Source of the DNA: Brassica napus | Lineage: Eukaryota > Streptophyta > Magnoliopsida > Brassicales > Brassicaceae | Direction: 5' to 3' | Assembly (NCBI RefSeq): GCF_020379485.1 | Contig: NC_063439.1 | Span: 25,172,098 to 25,236,097 of the forward strand | Length of the DNA: 64,000 bases | Shown here: positions 22,935 to 36,272 of the stretch, one piece after another | Layout of the letters: the number at the start of each line of letters is the position of its first letter | How positions within the stretch are numbered: position 1 is the stretch's first letter | Notes under the pieces: model-generated | Told to the model about the DNA's origin: nothing | Seen by the model: the letters and a program-made list of their open reading frames with translations, nothing else | The model's database searches: none | Translations under genes and position numbers: made by a program

Positions 22935-25900
22935 ATGGAGAAGAAGGAGCTGAACAAGCTAAACCATCTCTCTCTCGTCTCCAACATCTGCAACGAATTG
23001 GAGACGCATCTAGGTCAAGCGCCGAAGGATCTGGCCGAGTACATCATCCATCTCGGCCGCAACTCCGAAACCGCCGACGAACTCGACAAGAAGCTGAAGA
23101 AGGACGGCGCGGAGCTTCCTGATTATTTCGTCCGCTCGCTGTTAACCGTAATCCACGGGATCTACCCTCCGCAGCCGAAGTCCGACGATGTAGAAGAAGA
23201 TGGCGGCGAAAAAGAGAGATTCAAAGGCTTGGCGATTAGGGATACTAAGGATAAGGTCAAGGAGCTCGAGAAGGAGATTGAGAGGGAGGCTCAGGAGAGG
23301 CAGAGAGAGGAGGATCGGAACCGGAGAGGTTCCGGTAGGGATAGGGATCGAGATGATAGAAGGGATCGGTATGGAGATGGTGATGATAGAAGAAGTGATA
23401 GGCATAGGGGAAGAGACCGTGGAGATGATAGAGGTGATAGGCATAGGGGGAGATCACGTGGCGATGATGAAGGAGGAGAAGGAAGAAGTGATAGGCGTAG
23501 AGATCGAGGTGCGCAGGATGAGTACACTGGTGCGAATGAGCCTGAGTTGTATCAGGTATACAAAGGTAGAGTGACTAGGGTGATGGACTCTGGCTGCTTT
23601 GTTCAGTTTGATAGGTTTAGAGGGAAAGAAGGTTTAGTCCATGTTTCTCAGATGGCTACTAGAAGGGTTGATAGAGCTGAGAGTGTGGTGAAGCGGGATA
23701 TGGAAGTTTATGTTAAAGTTGTATCTATTAAAGAGGGTGGTAAGTATAGTCTTTCTATGAAGGACGTTGATCAGAACACGGGGAGAGACTTGATCCCGCT
23801 GAAGAAGCCTTCAGATGATGATGATTTAGGGAGGAGTAATCCGTCGTATAGAACAAAGGATGGGCAAGTCACCAAGACTGGGATTTCAGGGATTCGGATT
23901 GTTGAGGAGAGTAATGTCGCGCCTTCACGTAGGCCACTGAAGAAGATGAGCTCCCCTGAGAGATGGGAAGCGAAACAGCTCATTGCTGCTGGTGCTTTGA
24001 AAGCGAGTGAGTTTCCTGATTATGATGAGGATGGAGATGGGATGCTTTATCAGGAGGAAGGTGCTGAAGAAGAACTTGAGATTGAGATGAATGAAGAAGA
24101 ACCTGCTTTTTTACAAGGGCAAACCAGGTACTCTGTGGACATGTCTCCGGTTAAGATCTTCAAAAATCCAGAAGGTTCCTTGAGTCGTGCTGCTGCACTT
24201 CAGTCTGCGCTTACCAAGGAGAGGAGGGAAATGAGGGAACAGCAGCAGAGAACGATGCTTGACTCCATCCCCAAGGATCTGAATCGTCCTTGGGAAGACC
24301 CGATGCCTGAAACTGGTGAAAGGCATCTTGCTCAGGAGCTGAGAGGTGTCGGTTTATCTGCTTATGACATGCCTGAGTGGAAGAAGGATGCTTTTGGGAA
24401 GACTCCAACTTTTGGACAAAGATCAAAGCTTTCTATCCAGGAGCAAAGGGAGAGCCTTCCTATATACAAGCTGAAGAAGGAGCTGATACAGGCTGTGCAC
24501 GATAATCAAGTTTTAGTGGTCATTGGTGAGACTGGGTCAGGGAAGACAACGCAGGTGACTCAGTACCTTGCAGAAGCAGGTTACACAACGAAAGGAAAGA
24601 TTGGATGTACTCAGCCTCGTAGGGTCGCTGCAATGTCTGTTGCAAAGAGAGTTGCTGAGGAGTTTGGTTGTCGTTTGGGAGAGGAAGTAGGATATGCAAT
24701 TCGGTTTGAAGATTGTACCGGACCAGATACGGTGATCAAGTACATGACTGATGGTATGCTTCTAAGGGAGATTCTGATTGATGAAAACCTCTCTCAGTAC
24801 TCTGTTATAATGCTTGATGAAGCTCATGAGAGGACAATTCACACTGACGTGTTGTTTGGTCTTCTAAAGAAGCTGTTGAAACGCAGGCTTGACCTTCGTC
24901 TGATTGTCACATCCGCCACATTGGATGCAGAGAAATTCTCTGGGTATTTCTTCAACTGCAACATCTTTACAATCCCTGGAAGAACCTTCCCTGTAGAGAT
25001 TCTGTATACCAAACAGCCAGAAAGCGATTACCTGGATGCAGCTCTGATCACAGTTCTTCAGATTCACTTGACTGAGCCAGAGGGTGACATTCTTCTCTTC
25101 TTGACGGGTCAGGAAGAAATCGATTCTGCGTGCCAGTCTCTCTACGAGAGAATGAAAAATCTGGGTAAAAACGTTCCTGAACTCATCATACTACCTGTTT
25201 ACAGTGCCCTACCTAGTGAAATGCAGTCTAGAATATTTGATCCTCCTCCTCCTGGTACCCGGAAAGTGGTTGTAGCTACAAATATTGCAGAAGCCTCTTT
25301 GACGATAGATGGAATTTATTATGTTGTTGATCCTGGGTTTGCAAAGCAGAACGTGTATAATCCAAAGCAAGGACTAGAGTCGCTTGTCATCACTCCAATC
25401 TCACAGGCATCGGCGAAGCAGAGGGCTGGACGTGCTGGTCGTACTGGTCCCGGGAAATGTTACCGTCTCTACACAGAGAGCGCATACCGTAATGAGATGC
25501 CTCCTACATCAATCCCTGAAATCCAGAGGATTAACCTTGGAATGACAACCCTGACCATGAAAGCAATGGGCATTAATGACCTGTTGTCGTTTGATTTCAT
25601 GGATCCGCCACAACCGCAAGCGTTGATCTCTGCTATGGAACAGTTGTACAGCCTGGGAGCTTTGGATGAGGAAGGACTGTTGACAAAGCTAGGTAGAAAA
25701 ATGGCTGAGTTTCCTCTTGAACCACCGCTCTCTAAGATGTTGCTAGCGAGTGTTGATCTTGGGTGCAGCGATGAGATTTTAACGATGATTGCTATGATCC
25801 AGACGGGAAACATATTTTATAGACCGAGGGAGAAGCAAGCTCAAGCAGACCAAAAGAGGGCAAAGTTTTTCCAGCCTGAAGGTGACCACTTGACATTGCT

Positions 25901-26866
25901 AGCTGTATATGAAGCTTGGAAAGCTAAGAACTTCTCAGGTCCATGGTGTTTTGAGAACTTCATACAGTCAAGATCACTACGACGTGCTCAAGACGTTAGG
26001 AAACAGCTTCTCAGCATTATGGACAAGTAAGTAACTAAAACCAAATTGGCCTTAATTTTGTTATTTGTGTGACAAGTGGAGTCTCTTAATGTCAGATTTT
26101 TATTAAGTAACTAAACTAACTAGCATTGGGGTTAAGTTCTTAAGTGTGATAATCAATCTAAACTAGCATTGACCTTAAGTTTGTTAGTGTGTGACAAGCC
26201 GAGTCTCTTGAAGTCTGATTTTGAATAAGCAACTAAGCTATAGTAGCATTGACCTTAAGTTTATAAGTGTTTGACAAGTCCAGTCGTTCTTAGCGTCTGG
26301 GGTTGATTAAGTAACTAACCTAAACTAGAATCGACCTTTAAGTTTGCTAGTGGTTGACAAGTCGAGTCTCTTAAAGTGTGATTTTGATAAACTAACCTAA
26401 ACTAGCATCGACCTTAAGTTTGTTAGTATGTTACAATTCCAGTTTCTAAACGTGTGATTTTGATGTTTACAGATATAAACTAGACGTGGTGAGTGCGGGA
26501 AAGAACTTCACGAAGATAAGGAAAGCGATCACAGCAGGATTCTTCTTCCATGGAGCAAGAAAAGATCCGCAGGAAGGTTACAGGACGCTTGTGGAGAATC
26601 AACCTGTTTACATACACCCGAGCAGTGCATTGTTCCAGAGACAACCAGATTGGGTGATATATCACGATCTTGTGATGACGACCAAGGAGTACATGCGAGA
26701 AGTGACCGTGATTGACCCGAAGTGGCTTGTTGAGCTAGCTCCAAGGTTTTTCAAAGTGGCTGATCCAACCCATATGAGCAAGCGTAAGCGCCAGGAACGC
26801 ATAGAGCCTTTGTATGATCGTTATCACGAGCCCAACTCATGGCGTCTCAGTAAAAGACGTGCTTGA
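22935..26866 (+). CDS. DEAH5: DEAH-box pre-mRNA splicing helicase, PRP22 type (At3g26560-like)
   Basis: A nuclear ATP-dependent RNA helicase predicted to release spliced mRNA from the spliceosome, as PRP22/DHX8 does. Exons 22935-26026 and 26473-26866 give 1161 aa, the normal length. Domain order: N-terminal helical region (1-75), an Arg/Asp/Glu-rich region (about 90-200), an S1 RNA-binding domain (about 205-275, [17 protein letters not shown]), the PRP22 signature [14 protein letters not shown], then the helicase core. Core motifs: GETGSGKTT (from 531), DEAH (628-631), SAT (660-662), [12 protein letters not shown] (from 829). HA2/ratchet and OB-fold regions follow, and the C-terminus is basic. 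22935 is the first ATG in the frame, in the good context TGCCATGG. The only intron is filled with tandem repeats (see separate entry). No defect was seen. Confidence 0.96.
26027..26472 (+). repeat. About 80-bp minisatellite filling the helicase intron
   Basis: The 446-bp intron consists almost wholly of five to six diverged copies of a unit of about 80 bp (consensus parts: CTAGCATTGACCTTAAGTTT, GTTTGACAAGTCGAGTCTCT, TGATTTTGAT, AAGTAACTAA). The GACAAG anchor recurs at 26071, 26193, 26273 and 26356, with a decayed copy near 26432. One copy, around 26100-26150, is shortened. The sequence around the 5' splice site (AAGTAACTAA) is itself part of the unit. Confidence 0.85.
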
Positions 26867-29800
26867 GAGAGAGACTTCAAGTTTTATTCTTCCTTTGGTT
26901 TATTACGCAAATCCTCAAATGTCCTCCTGTTGTTTCCACCTTTCTCATGTATTCAAAGCTAAAAACTAACAGTATGCTGGATGAGTAAAAGACGTATCAT
27001 GTTTTTCTTGACATGTATGTGATTTTGGAAGACATTTCATTATTTGTCACACGAGGTACCACGAGTAATACAATTTAATATCCTGTTTAGAATTTCTATT
27101 TCAGATGTCAAATGAGGGAGCAAGCTCATGTGACATGGATACAACACGAGTGAGATAGGATGACTTCTGTTTCTTGTGTATTAGTAGTGTTGGTGAAGAA
27201 ACTCCATAATATTCTTTGTTGAAGAATCCTGCTTCTCTCCATCATCAGTATGTTTTGTACCAAGACCTTTTTTAAAAATCATTGATGGTGTTAATGAATG
27301 AGCATGGTCTGCTTCTCAAAACCACAACAATGTTCACAGTGAAAATCAGGTCAAAGGATCTCTGTCTACTCCCAAGAAACCAGCATTGTGGTTCTCTAAA
27401 ACAGAGCACGAGCCTTTCCCTTTGGAGATGTTACAGTCGGAGATACTAGTTCGGTTTCAAGTCTTTATTTGTTTTTATACATACAATACGGATCTTACAA
27501 GTTTTAATGTCAGGTTTTCAAATCTCTATGATCAATTATTAGATATGTCAAACTATCCCCTGGCACTGGACCATGCAGCTTTCCATTAGTGGAAATCCAT
27601 AATGCAATTTGTTCACCTTTCTAATGAAGATTAATCACGAGTTGTGGTATTTTTTGGTAAATCCGATTTATCACTCTTTCGTGTGTAATAGCAATTCAAA
27701 AACAGAAAACGAAGTTATAGACGGGGTCATTGATGAACGCATGAGATGCTAAATGTACTGATATACATAATACATATACTAGTATACTACATATCTTTCA
27801 GTCTTTGGATAAATACAATAATAGAAGAAATATATTAGTATTTTTCAATTAATAGAAAGAGGATAACACTTTCGCATATAAAAATAAAAAAGGACTCATC
27901 ATGTAGAATTAGTCATCGCCGGTTCGTGATTTAAAATGCGAGGTGACATTTACATAGTAACCATTTATTTTGGACAAATGCTGTTTATATAATAGTCCCA
28001 TTGTCGATCCCTATACAAAGTCATTCTCTCAATTATTTTCCCACTAATACTTAAAAATATAAAACGTTATCTGTTTGGTAGTATTCTAATCTCAATTCGT
28101 TGTCTTATTCTTATTTCTTCTAAAATACTAAGATTTTTTTGTCAGCCAAAATAATTTATTAAGAGAGAATAATGGATTATATATTAGTTAGGATGTTACT
28201 CAAACTATTATGAATGGTTGACCGGCCAGACATAAATTATATAGTTTTAACGAAAATAGTAGAGATTGCTTTAACAAGGAATTATCATGGTATTACCAAT
28301 GCATATCTGATACCTCCATTTTTTTTTTGAAAAAAATGTAGTGAATTGGAATTTTACTTTAACCTTACTCCCTTTTAAAATAAAACTGAAATAATGAAGA
28401 CATATTATTATTTTATTTTTAGAATAAATCTTATTTACTCTTTTTCTTTAAATTCTCATTTACTCTATTAGAAAATGAAGTAGGTTTAGAGAAGATTTTA
28501 AATAGTGAAGTTGAAAATGCTTTTATATGTGATATCGGTTTTAATATGTCTTCATATGGTCTTTATGGTAATCTGTGATTTCATTTAATTAAATAGGTTC
28601 CCATAAGTTAAATAGATTTTTTTTTTGACATTTCTAATATTTTGATTGATATTAATGAGAACCTTCTATATCATCAAAATACGTTAAACAAAGTAAAGAA
28701 AATCTAATGGGGCTTCTTTTAGATTGCTGTTGTCCATCACATCATTATGTTCACTAAAATCATTTACCATCTTATAAATTATGCTCCGCATATATTATGT
28801 TCAATTCAAACAAAACGGTATCGATCCATAATTTATAAGAAGAAACCATATATATATATATATAAACTCTACACAAGTGATTCTAATTAAGCATATGAGC
28901 ATGAGCCCACGAAACAAGAGCACTTCCACACCCATTTATCGTGTCTTGTAAATAGATAAGTTTAAGTCTTTAGATTTCTAAACCCTATCTAAACTTTAAA
29001 GAATCCAAAAATACACTCACACATGGTCCACGTATACGCGACCGCGACCATTTATTTGTTTTTCGTTAATGCTTAATGAAGTATTAAAAGTTCGTAAAAA
29101 TGATTAGATGCTCTCATTATCTTTAAATATACTTTACCTAATCTGTTTGTTTGTCCTTGATTAATTATGAAAGCGTAAGTTTAGCTAGACTCATTTCCTA
29201 AAAGCATATTCTTGTGACCCAATCGTTAGTAATAGTACTCCTATTATTTTGGCTTTTTCCGGTCTGATAGATTACTCTATTCCGGTCACTCAAAATCATT
29301 TTTCTTTCAGTTGTCTGTATATGTTTTTTTTTCTTTAGCAATGCCTCGCCTAAAAATCGATATGGTTTAAGCTGGCGATACAATCTTCAAATAGTAAAAT
29401 TATGTAATCATCGTAGCACGACTGTATTAGTTTATGGAAGATTGTAATCCAACATATACAGAATTATGATAATATATATGTTTTTGTTGGTAAAAACAAT
29501 ATGTTATAAAAATATATATGTTCTTGTTGGTAAATTACTTTATATAAGTTCCGTATGTTTTTTTTAGAATTGCCTTATGAGTTCCATATGTTTTAAACAA
29601 GTTTCACAAATGCTGTATTTTGTGGGTTATGTATGTGTTTGTATTAGCATATATCAATGATTTATACCGGTAATTGTTATACCATGCAAGAGTTCTTTAA
29701 AATAATAAAGAGACAGTAAAACGGGTTTCTTCATATAGAAAAAAAATATTATATATATATATATACTTGATTGGTTTTTACTCATTTTGAACATACGTTT

Positions 29801-30720
29801 TTAACTAGCTAGATATTGTTATCAACTAACATATTGTAAAGATCACTGTTCAAAGCTTATAAGGTTTATGTTAGTATCATCTGCGCAACCATTTGAGTTC
29901 AAATTCGTCAAATACAGTCTTCACAGTATAAAATTTGGTTAAAACTTTACACCAAAAAAAAAAAATTTGGTTAAAACTCAATAGTTATTAATTACATTAC
30001 ATGCAGTCAATTTACTCGTTATTCATTGTTTTCGTTCGTTAGTCTTTTGTATCCGCTATCCGTTTTGCATAAACTATATTTTTCGCACAATTTATTATTT
30101 TACCACTGTTATAATTTTATACGATGTAATCACAGCTGCATGATTTTAAAGGGTCTCCCTTGAACAAAAAAAAACTTCTAACGGTATATTTATGTAAAAC
30201 TTTTATGAAATTTCAACATCTTCGTAAAGCATTTATTTAAATATCTGGGAACAAAAGAGAACTTGAGAGGTCTATATTGGCCACCGGCCATTGTGTCAGG
30301 ACGGCTATAATGGAGAAAAAGCTTCACAGGCCAGTCCATTATTGCGTTCTTCTATAATAAATAATAATTAGTTTGATTTGACAATAGTGAATAATAATGT
30401 CTCGGTCTCGTAACAATTGTTGTACCAAGAACATCATTGTTGATAGTAATAGTATCTTATTGATTTACTAACAATATGCTTATACATTTTAATTACATAG
30501 TTGTTTATAAATTTTTTATTACATAGTTGTTTGTTATAATTTATTGATATAAAATCAAATGTGTACAGAATTTTTGAACATTTTAAATCTCATCTCATTT
30601 TAATATTTTTTTTTTCATTTTATCAGTGAAAAACTTTAAAAATAAATTTCAGTAAAAATGTTCTTAAAGCTATTTTTTCATTTTTATATAGATTTATAAT
30701 AAGCTAATAAATCAGTAATA
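26867..30720. other. Gene-free AT-rich DNA
   Basis: The first about 150 bp should be the helicase 3' UTR. Beyond that the DNA is AT-rich, with (TA)n tracts near 28851-28864 and 29751-29764. Homologues of At3g26540 and At3g26550 (PPR and DC1 proteins as I recall) would be expected between the helicase and TIP1;2. I recognise neither, not even as relics. Confidence 0.5.
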
Positions 30721-31512
30721 TGGTTGTGATTGGTAATTCAGTGGAGTAAGAGTAAAGTGGAATAATAGAGCGGAAAAGAAAAATGTAAACTAGAGTAAGG
30801 CTTAGAATGGGAAGTGGAACAAAAGATGGTTCCTACACCAAAGTAGAGCATCCATCAATTTTTCCCATTCATAAAATTTTGTAAATAAATAAAAAATAGT
30901 GGAAGAACCACAAGTGGTCTAATCTTTTTTGTCTTTTTGTTAAAAAAAAGTGGAGGAACCACTTAGTTTATAAAACACATGACAAGAGGAGTATTTCCTC
31001 CACTTTTACTTATAAAACAGTTTTTAACTTTTTATTTATTTCTTTTCATATTTTAATGATAATGTTTTCTGTAACATATGTAAACATAATATATTATAGT
31101 TTTTATCTTGTAAATCTTATTTCATTAAAATATTATTTAATTTTGTCTTTACATCATATTTATCATGTGTATCTTTAATTTAATATAATATTTTATTTTT
31201 AACAATCTGTCATTTAAAATTATTTTACATATAATACTAAATATATATTGATTTATATTGTATTACATATTGAAAATTTGTTAATAGCTACTACAATGTA
31301 TCATTATTTGAAATGTTGAAATTTTTTAAATTTAATATTATATGTTGAATAGAAATTTATATTTGTTTTATTTATAAATTATTTTTTTATAAAGTAAATA
31401 CTTTTAATTATGAAAATAAAAATAGTAATATAAAATTTATTTAAATTATTTTAAATTTGTACAGTACTTTAGACCGCTTTTATCCATATTCACCATTCAA
31501 ACATATGTTTTG

Positions 31513-31612
31513 TACCGCTAGATCCGCTTGATCCACTCTAGAACCGCTCGATCCGCTTGAACCACTTTTGTTCTGCTCGATCCACTTTATCCATTAGATC
31601 CGCAACGCTTGA
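31513..31612. repeat. Degenerate short tandem array (CCGCTTGATCCACT-like)
   Basis: Roughly eight consecutive imperfect units related to CCGCTTGATCCACT, with Gly/Asp-like variants CTCGATCC and TTGAACC. It lies just before the Helitron at 31633. A purine-rich inverted counterpart (GTGGAATAATAGAGCGG and similar) around 30745-30775 suggests the two are arms of one old foldback or hAT-like element. Confidence 0.5.
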
Positions 31613-31632
31613 TCCACTTTTTTCATTCGGAA

Positions 31633-33749
31633 TCTATACTATACTAAAAGGAAGATAAGTTCAAAGGAGAGCATGCCATGTAGGATTAAAAAAATCAGCC
31701 AATCAACTACTTCTATTTTACCACATCATATTGTCTTTACGTGAAACAGATTAAATTTGGCTCACTGTGGGCTGCAAAAAACTTCGTAGTGGCCCATATC
31801 AATCTCGCCTAACTCTAATGTTTGTCCCAGACTCTTCCAATTAGTCTTCTCAGTTTCAAATCCATGGTCTTTTAGAAAAGTAGGTATTTCTTAAGTTTTG
31901 AATATGGTTTGCAATAATGTAATTAATTATTGTCAGTTAAAATGTTGTATTCAAAATTTCAAATTCATTTTATATTGTCAGTTAAAAACATTGTATATAG
32001 AGGATATGCGTATGTAATACGGACCAGCCTCTTGATTGTAAAAAAACATATAAATACACAAGGCTCAGTACACAAGATACCTTTAGGACTAAGTAATCTA
32101 GATTTAGAGTTTAGAGTTAAGGAGTGAGTTTTAGACATGAGATCTAAAATTTTTAAAAATAAAAATTAATCATTAAAATTTTCAAAATAAAAAAAGTTAT
32201 TTTAGTCATTTTATTTTTTAAGTGTTATTTTATATTGTCAGTTAAAAACATTGTATATAGAGGATATGCGTATGTAATACGGACCAGCCTCTTGATTGTA
32301 AAAAAACATATAAATACACAAGGCTCAGTACACAAGATATCCTTAGGACTAAGTAATCTAGATTTAAAGTTTAGAGTTAAGGATTGAGTTTTAGGCATGA
32401 GATCTAAAATTTTTAAAAATAAAAATTAATCATTAAAATTTTCAAAATAAAAGAAAGTTATTTTAGTCATTTTATTTTTTAAGTGTTATTTTTATGACAA
32501 AAACTTAAATAGAGCTATTTTAGAGAATTGCCCTAAAATAAATGTATATGTATTTTAAATACATCATAAATACTTTTAGATATATAAATACACATCACAA
32601 ATAAAAAAGTTGAAATTTATAGCAAAAAAAATGTAAAGAAAATTATTTACGAGATGTCATCTCGGCTTTGTCATTACTGAGAATCACTGAAAACAAGTTA
32701 AGATATCAATTAGAAGATATTTTTAAGTTCAGTGATAATTTCATCTTAAATTGAAAAAATTAACGATGATGAAATGTAAAATCGTGAAACAAACATATGG
32801 TTGTTGATGAAAATTTTACTTTCAATGATGTACCCAGGGTAAATACTTCATTATGAACTAAATTAGAATTTTCAGGTTTTCCTGTGTTATCTATTTTTTT
32901 TTTCACCTTCTTTCTTTGTTGCTATAACTTTGTCTAAAGATTAACTTTATCACTGTAGAGTCCAGACCATTTGGACAATTTTGATAGTTTTTGAAAAGTT
33001 TTTTAAAAAGTTAGATAGTTTTAAATTTGGTTCTTGATTTTCAGGACTAATTAAAAACTGGAAGAAGCAATGAATATTTAATTACAAGTTCACATCCCAG
33101 CATACAAACAAAACTGAAAGGCCATGTTGACTTTTACGTACATAATACCAAATACGATATGTTTCCATATGCATCATTTATGTTGAGATATTCTATTTCC
33201 GTTTCAGTTTAATTATGGTTTTGGAGTAAAAATTTTATTTTAAAATAAGTGTCCTTTTATAATTTAATGCAATTTTTTTATTATATTCTAGTTTTCTATT
33301 GGTTGAAATGTAATTAGTTATATTGGTAATTATGTTTTTATTTTAGAAATATGTAAATTAAGCGTTTTCTTAGTTTGTGTGCTGAAACCTAAAACGATAA
33401 TTAAAATGAGACGAATGGAGTATAATCAAATATTTATCAAAATATAGTAAAATAGATTTGAAATATAATACATTTATAACAAATATTAATATATTTATCT
33501 GAAATTAACTACTCTTCAAAGGAATAATCTAAATGCTAAAATATATAAATTATGCAGTTAAATAAACAATAGTTATAAATAAATTAAAATTCATCAACTT
33601 AATGAATCGCAGCAAAATAATATTTAAATATTGTCAAATTTTTTTGTCTTTCACATTTTATAAACTTTTATTTTAAAATAATCTAAGTAATTTTTAAATA
33701 TAAATTAAAAAAAAACATAATCCGCGCGTAGCGCGGAAAATGGATCTAG
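31633..33749 (+). mobile_element. Non-autonomous Helitron, complete ends
   Basis: A 2117-bp element with the classic Helitron termini. The 5' end is TCTATACTATACTAAAAGG. Near the 3' end there is a perfect short hairpin, CCGCGCGTAGCGCGG (33722-33736), and the terminus is CTAG at 33746-33749. It lies between A (31632) and T (33750), the AT target used by Helitrons, without target duplication. It encodes no Rep/helicase. It contains a 260-bp tandem duplication and, near 33200-33420, a decayed Stowaway-like segment. Confidence 0.88.
31967..32486 (+). repeat. 260-bp tandem duplication inside the Helitron
   Basis: Two adjacent copies, 31967-32226 and 32227-32486, differ by only a handful of bases. 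Each contains TTGTATATAGAGGATATGCG and ends with AAAATAGC-family phrases similar to the foldback at 8626-8928. Confidence 0.92.
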
Positions 33750-33750
33750 T

Positions 33751-35070
33751 CTAAGTAATAACAAAAAAGTTATTGAGCTGGAATTCACATGGTAAAGATG
33801 GAATAAATGTTTACTCTTTAAAACACTAAAAGACAAACAACTTTACCCAACCGAGCGTAAAATATTTTCTTTCATTTTTTACTTTACTGACTATGAAAAG
33901 GGTAACACAGATGAAAAATATTTTACTCTCAGATATTTATTCTAACTTGACCTTTCAGTCACACCCATAGTATATACGAGAGATGATGGTAGGAAAAAGT
34001 TAAAATAACAAAATAAAATAATATAAAAATAGCAATTGCTGATTCATTATTTTATTATAAAAATAGTTGAACCAAGATGAAACAGAATCTATAATAGGAT
34101 CACTTATTTGTTATTTCATTTCCCAAGCATATACTCTATAGTTTATGAGACGGGTGAGATAAATCAAGAACTAATATATGAAGAATGAGGGAAATCAAGA
34201 AAGTCACTAGAAACAATTTCCCAGCAAAAGAAAAGGAGAAAATAATAAAAATGATTATAGATGAACACAGTTAATCAGAAGATTCAAGAGATATGAATAT
34301 GGGCACCAAAGAAAAATAAAAACATGAGAAAATTAAGGAAAGTAATGGTCTACAAAAGTGGAAGGGAGTAAGGACAGTCTGGCACTTGTGATTGGTCAGT
34401 GACAAAGCCAACTGTATCCCATTCACTAACCTTATCTCTCTATAAACCGACCGACACGTGATCAAAATGGGACCAACCATGTGACTTCCCTTTCCCCTAA
34501 TCGTCGCGGTTTGATAGTAAACCGCTTTTTGGTCTGGTTCGACCGTCTCATACGATATTTGCCAATTTCTTTGCTAAAACAAAGAACTTTAGCAAAGTCC
34601 TTTTCAACAACTTATACTGACAATATGCCTTTTTACTTGTGAAATAGGAGCATGTATTCTTTCAGATCGCAACAAAGTATAATATTTTGTTATATGGTTA
34701 AATCAAATTTTGATCAGAGAAAGAGTTTTTTTTAGGAACAAAATTAACCGACCATGTCTAGTTTACATAGAAAAATAAAACACTTTTGGGTTTAACCTCT
34801 TTTACAACTAAGTTCGGATAAACATTTCTACTCCTGATAATATGAAATAAATGGTAGAAATATCCGACTATTTTGGAATAGTAACTTTATTGGTAAACTA
34901 TATAATTATGAGAGACAATTCAACATGTATATATTTCAAAAACAATTACACTCAAATATTTTTAGAAGTTCCATACTATATAAACCTTTTTGGCTCGAAT
35001 ATTCTACAAAGATAGTAACCTAGTAGTTTGTATTATGTATCGCCGTTATCTACAATTTGACACGCACACA
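33751..35070. other. TIP1;2 upstream region
   Basis: Gene-free AT-rich DNA upstream of the aquaporin. No element or coding relic was recognised. The last several hundred bases presumably include the promoter. Confidence 0.45.
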
Positions 35071-35078
35071 AACTTGGC

Positions 35079-35087
35079 TATATATAT
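35079..35087 (+). promoter_or_regulatory. TATA box of TIP1;2
   Basis: TATATATA lies about 110 bp upstream of the ATG at 35195. A CT-repeat at 35141-35155 lies between them, in the presumed 5' UTR, a common arrangement for strongly expressed plant genes. Confidence 0.55.
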
Positions 35088-35194
35088 GCCTAAACACACA
35101 AACGAAAATCAGACCAATCACTACACAAATAAACCCATAACTCTCTCTCTCTCTCAAAACATTTTAACTTCAAACCAATTAACTCCCATCGATC

Positions 35195-36272
35195 ATGCCG
35201 ATCAGAAACATTGCCATCGGCGGAGTCCAAGAAGAAGTGACTCACCCCAGCGCACTTAGGGCGGCGCTCGCTGAGTTTATCTCGACTTTGATCTTTGTCT
35301 TCGCCGGCTCAGGCTCCGGAATCGCTTTCAACAAGCTCACTGACAATGGTGCCACCACTCCTTCAGGCCTCGTCGCCGCTGCTTTAGCTCATGCTTTCGG
35401 TCTATTCGTCGCTGTTTCCGTCGGTGCTAACATCTCTGGTGGTCACGTTAACCCCGCCGTTACCTTCGGTGCTTTCGTCGGTGGGAACATCACTCTCCTC
35501 CGCGGTATCCTCTATTGGATTGCTCAGCTTCTTGGCTCAGTCGTCGCTTGTCTCCTCCTTAAATTCGCCACCGGTGGCTTGGTAACGTCCTTACCGTCGT
35601 CTAATTACTAAATCGCCTGAATATTAATGGTTTTAGTCTTTTAGAAATTGAGTTCAATTAATTAGGGTTAATTTTCTTGTAAATGTGTTTTACTTTACCT
35701 GATTACGTAAGAATGTTAAAATTTGTGGATTTGATCTTATTCTACATAAATAAAAAATAAAAACAATCAAACTAGTTGAAATTATTTTGGACCAAGTATT
35801 TTTGGGTTCGGTTTGTATGAATATTCCAATTAAAACCACGCTTTTGACCTAACTTATTGGACAAGTAATTAAACCTTCCTTTTTTAAAAATGTTCAGGCA
35901 GTTCCAGCTTTTGGTCTCTCTGCTGGAGTTGAATCCTTAAACGGTTTCGTCTTCGAGATCGTGATGACCTTCGGGCTCGTCTACACCGTCTACGCCACAG
36001 CCGTCGACCCCAAGAACGGTAGTCTCGGAACAATCGCACCAATCGCCATAGGTTTCATCGTTGGAGCTAACATCCTCGCTGGTGGAGCTTTCAGCGGAGC
36101 CTCCATGAACCCAGCCGTGGCTTTTGGACCAGCCGTCGTGAGCTGGACGTGGACCAACCACTGGATCTACTGGGCTGGTCCTCTTGTCGGTGGTGGACTC
36201 GCCGGACTCATCTACGAGTTTGTCTTCATCAACCAAAACGGCCACGAGCAATTGCCCACAACTGATTACTGA
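35195..36272 (+). CDS. TIP1;2: Tonoplast intrinsic protein aquaporin TIP1;2
   Basis: A vacuolar-membrane aquaporin of the MIP family carrying water and probably small neutral solutes (urea, H2O2 in TIP1 proteins). Exons 35195-35581 and 35898-36272 give 253 aa, the standard TIP1 length. Six membrane helices can be traced. Both pore NPA motifs are intact, in [12 protein letters not shown] and [12 protein letters not shown]. The N-terminus [15 protein letters not shown] and the C-terminus HEQLPTTDY are TIP1;2-like. The single intron separates the third-helix end (KFATGGL) from [10 protein letters not shown]. No defect was seen. Assignment to TIP1;2 over TIP1;1 rests on sequence recall and on flanking gene order. 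Confidence 0.95.

Noticed and set aside
23142..23574. Repetitive Ile/Ser/Pro and Gly/Ile-rich frames within the helicase N-terminal region
   Set aside because: They are alternate frames of the Arg/Asp-rich low-complexity segment of the helicase.
27170..27600. Region after the helicase, searched for relics of the expected DC1 or PPR genes
   Set aside because: No repeated PPR helices or Cys/His DC1 spacing could be recognised in any frame.
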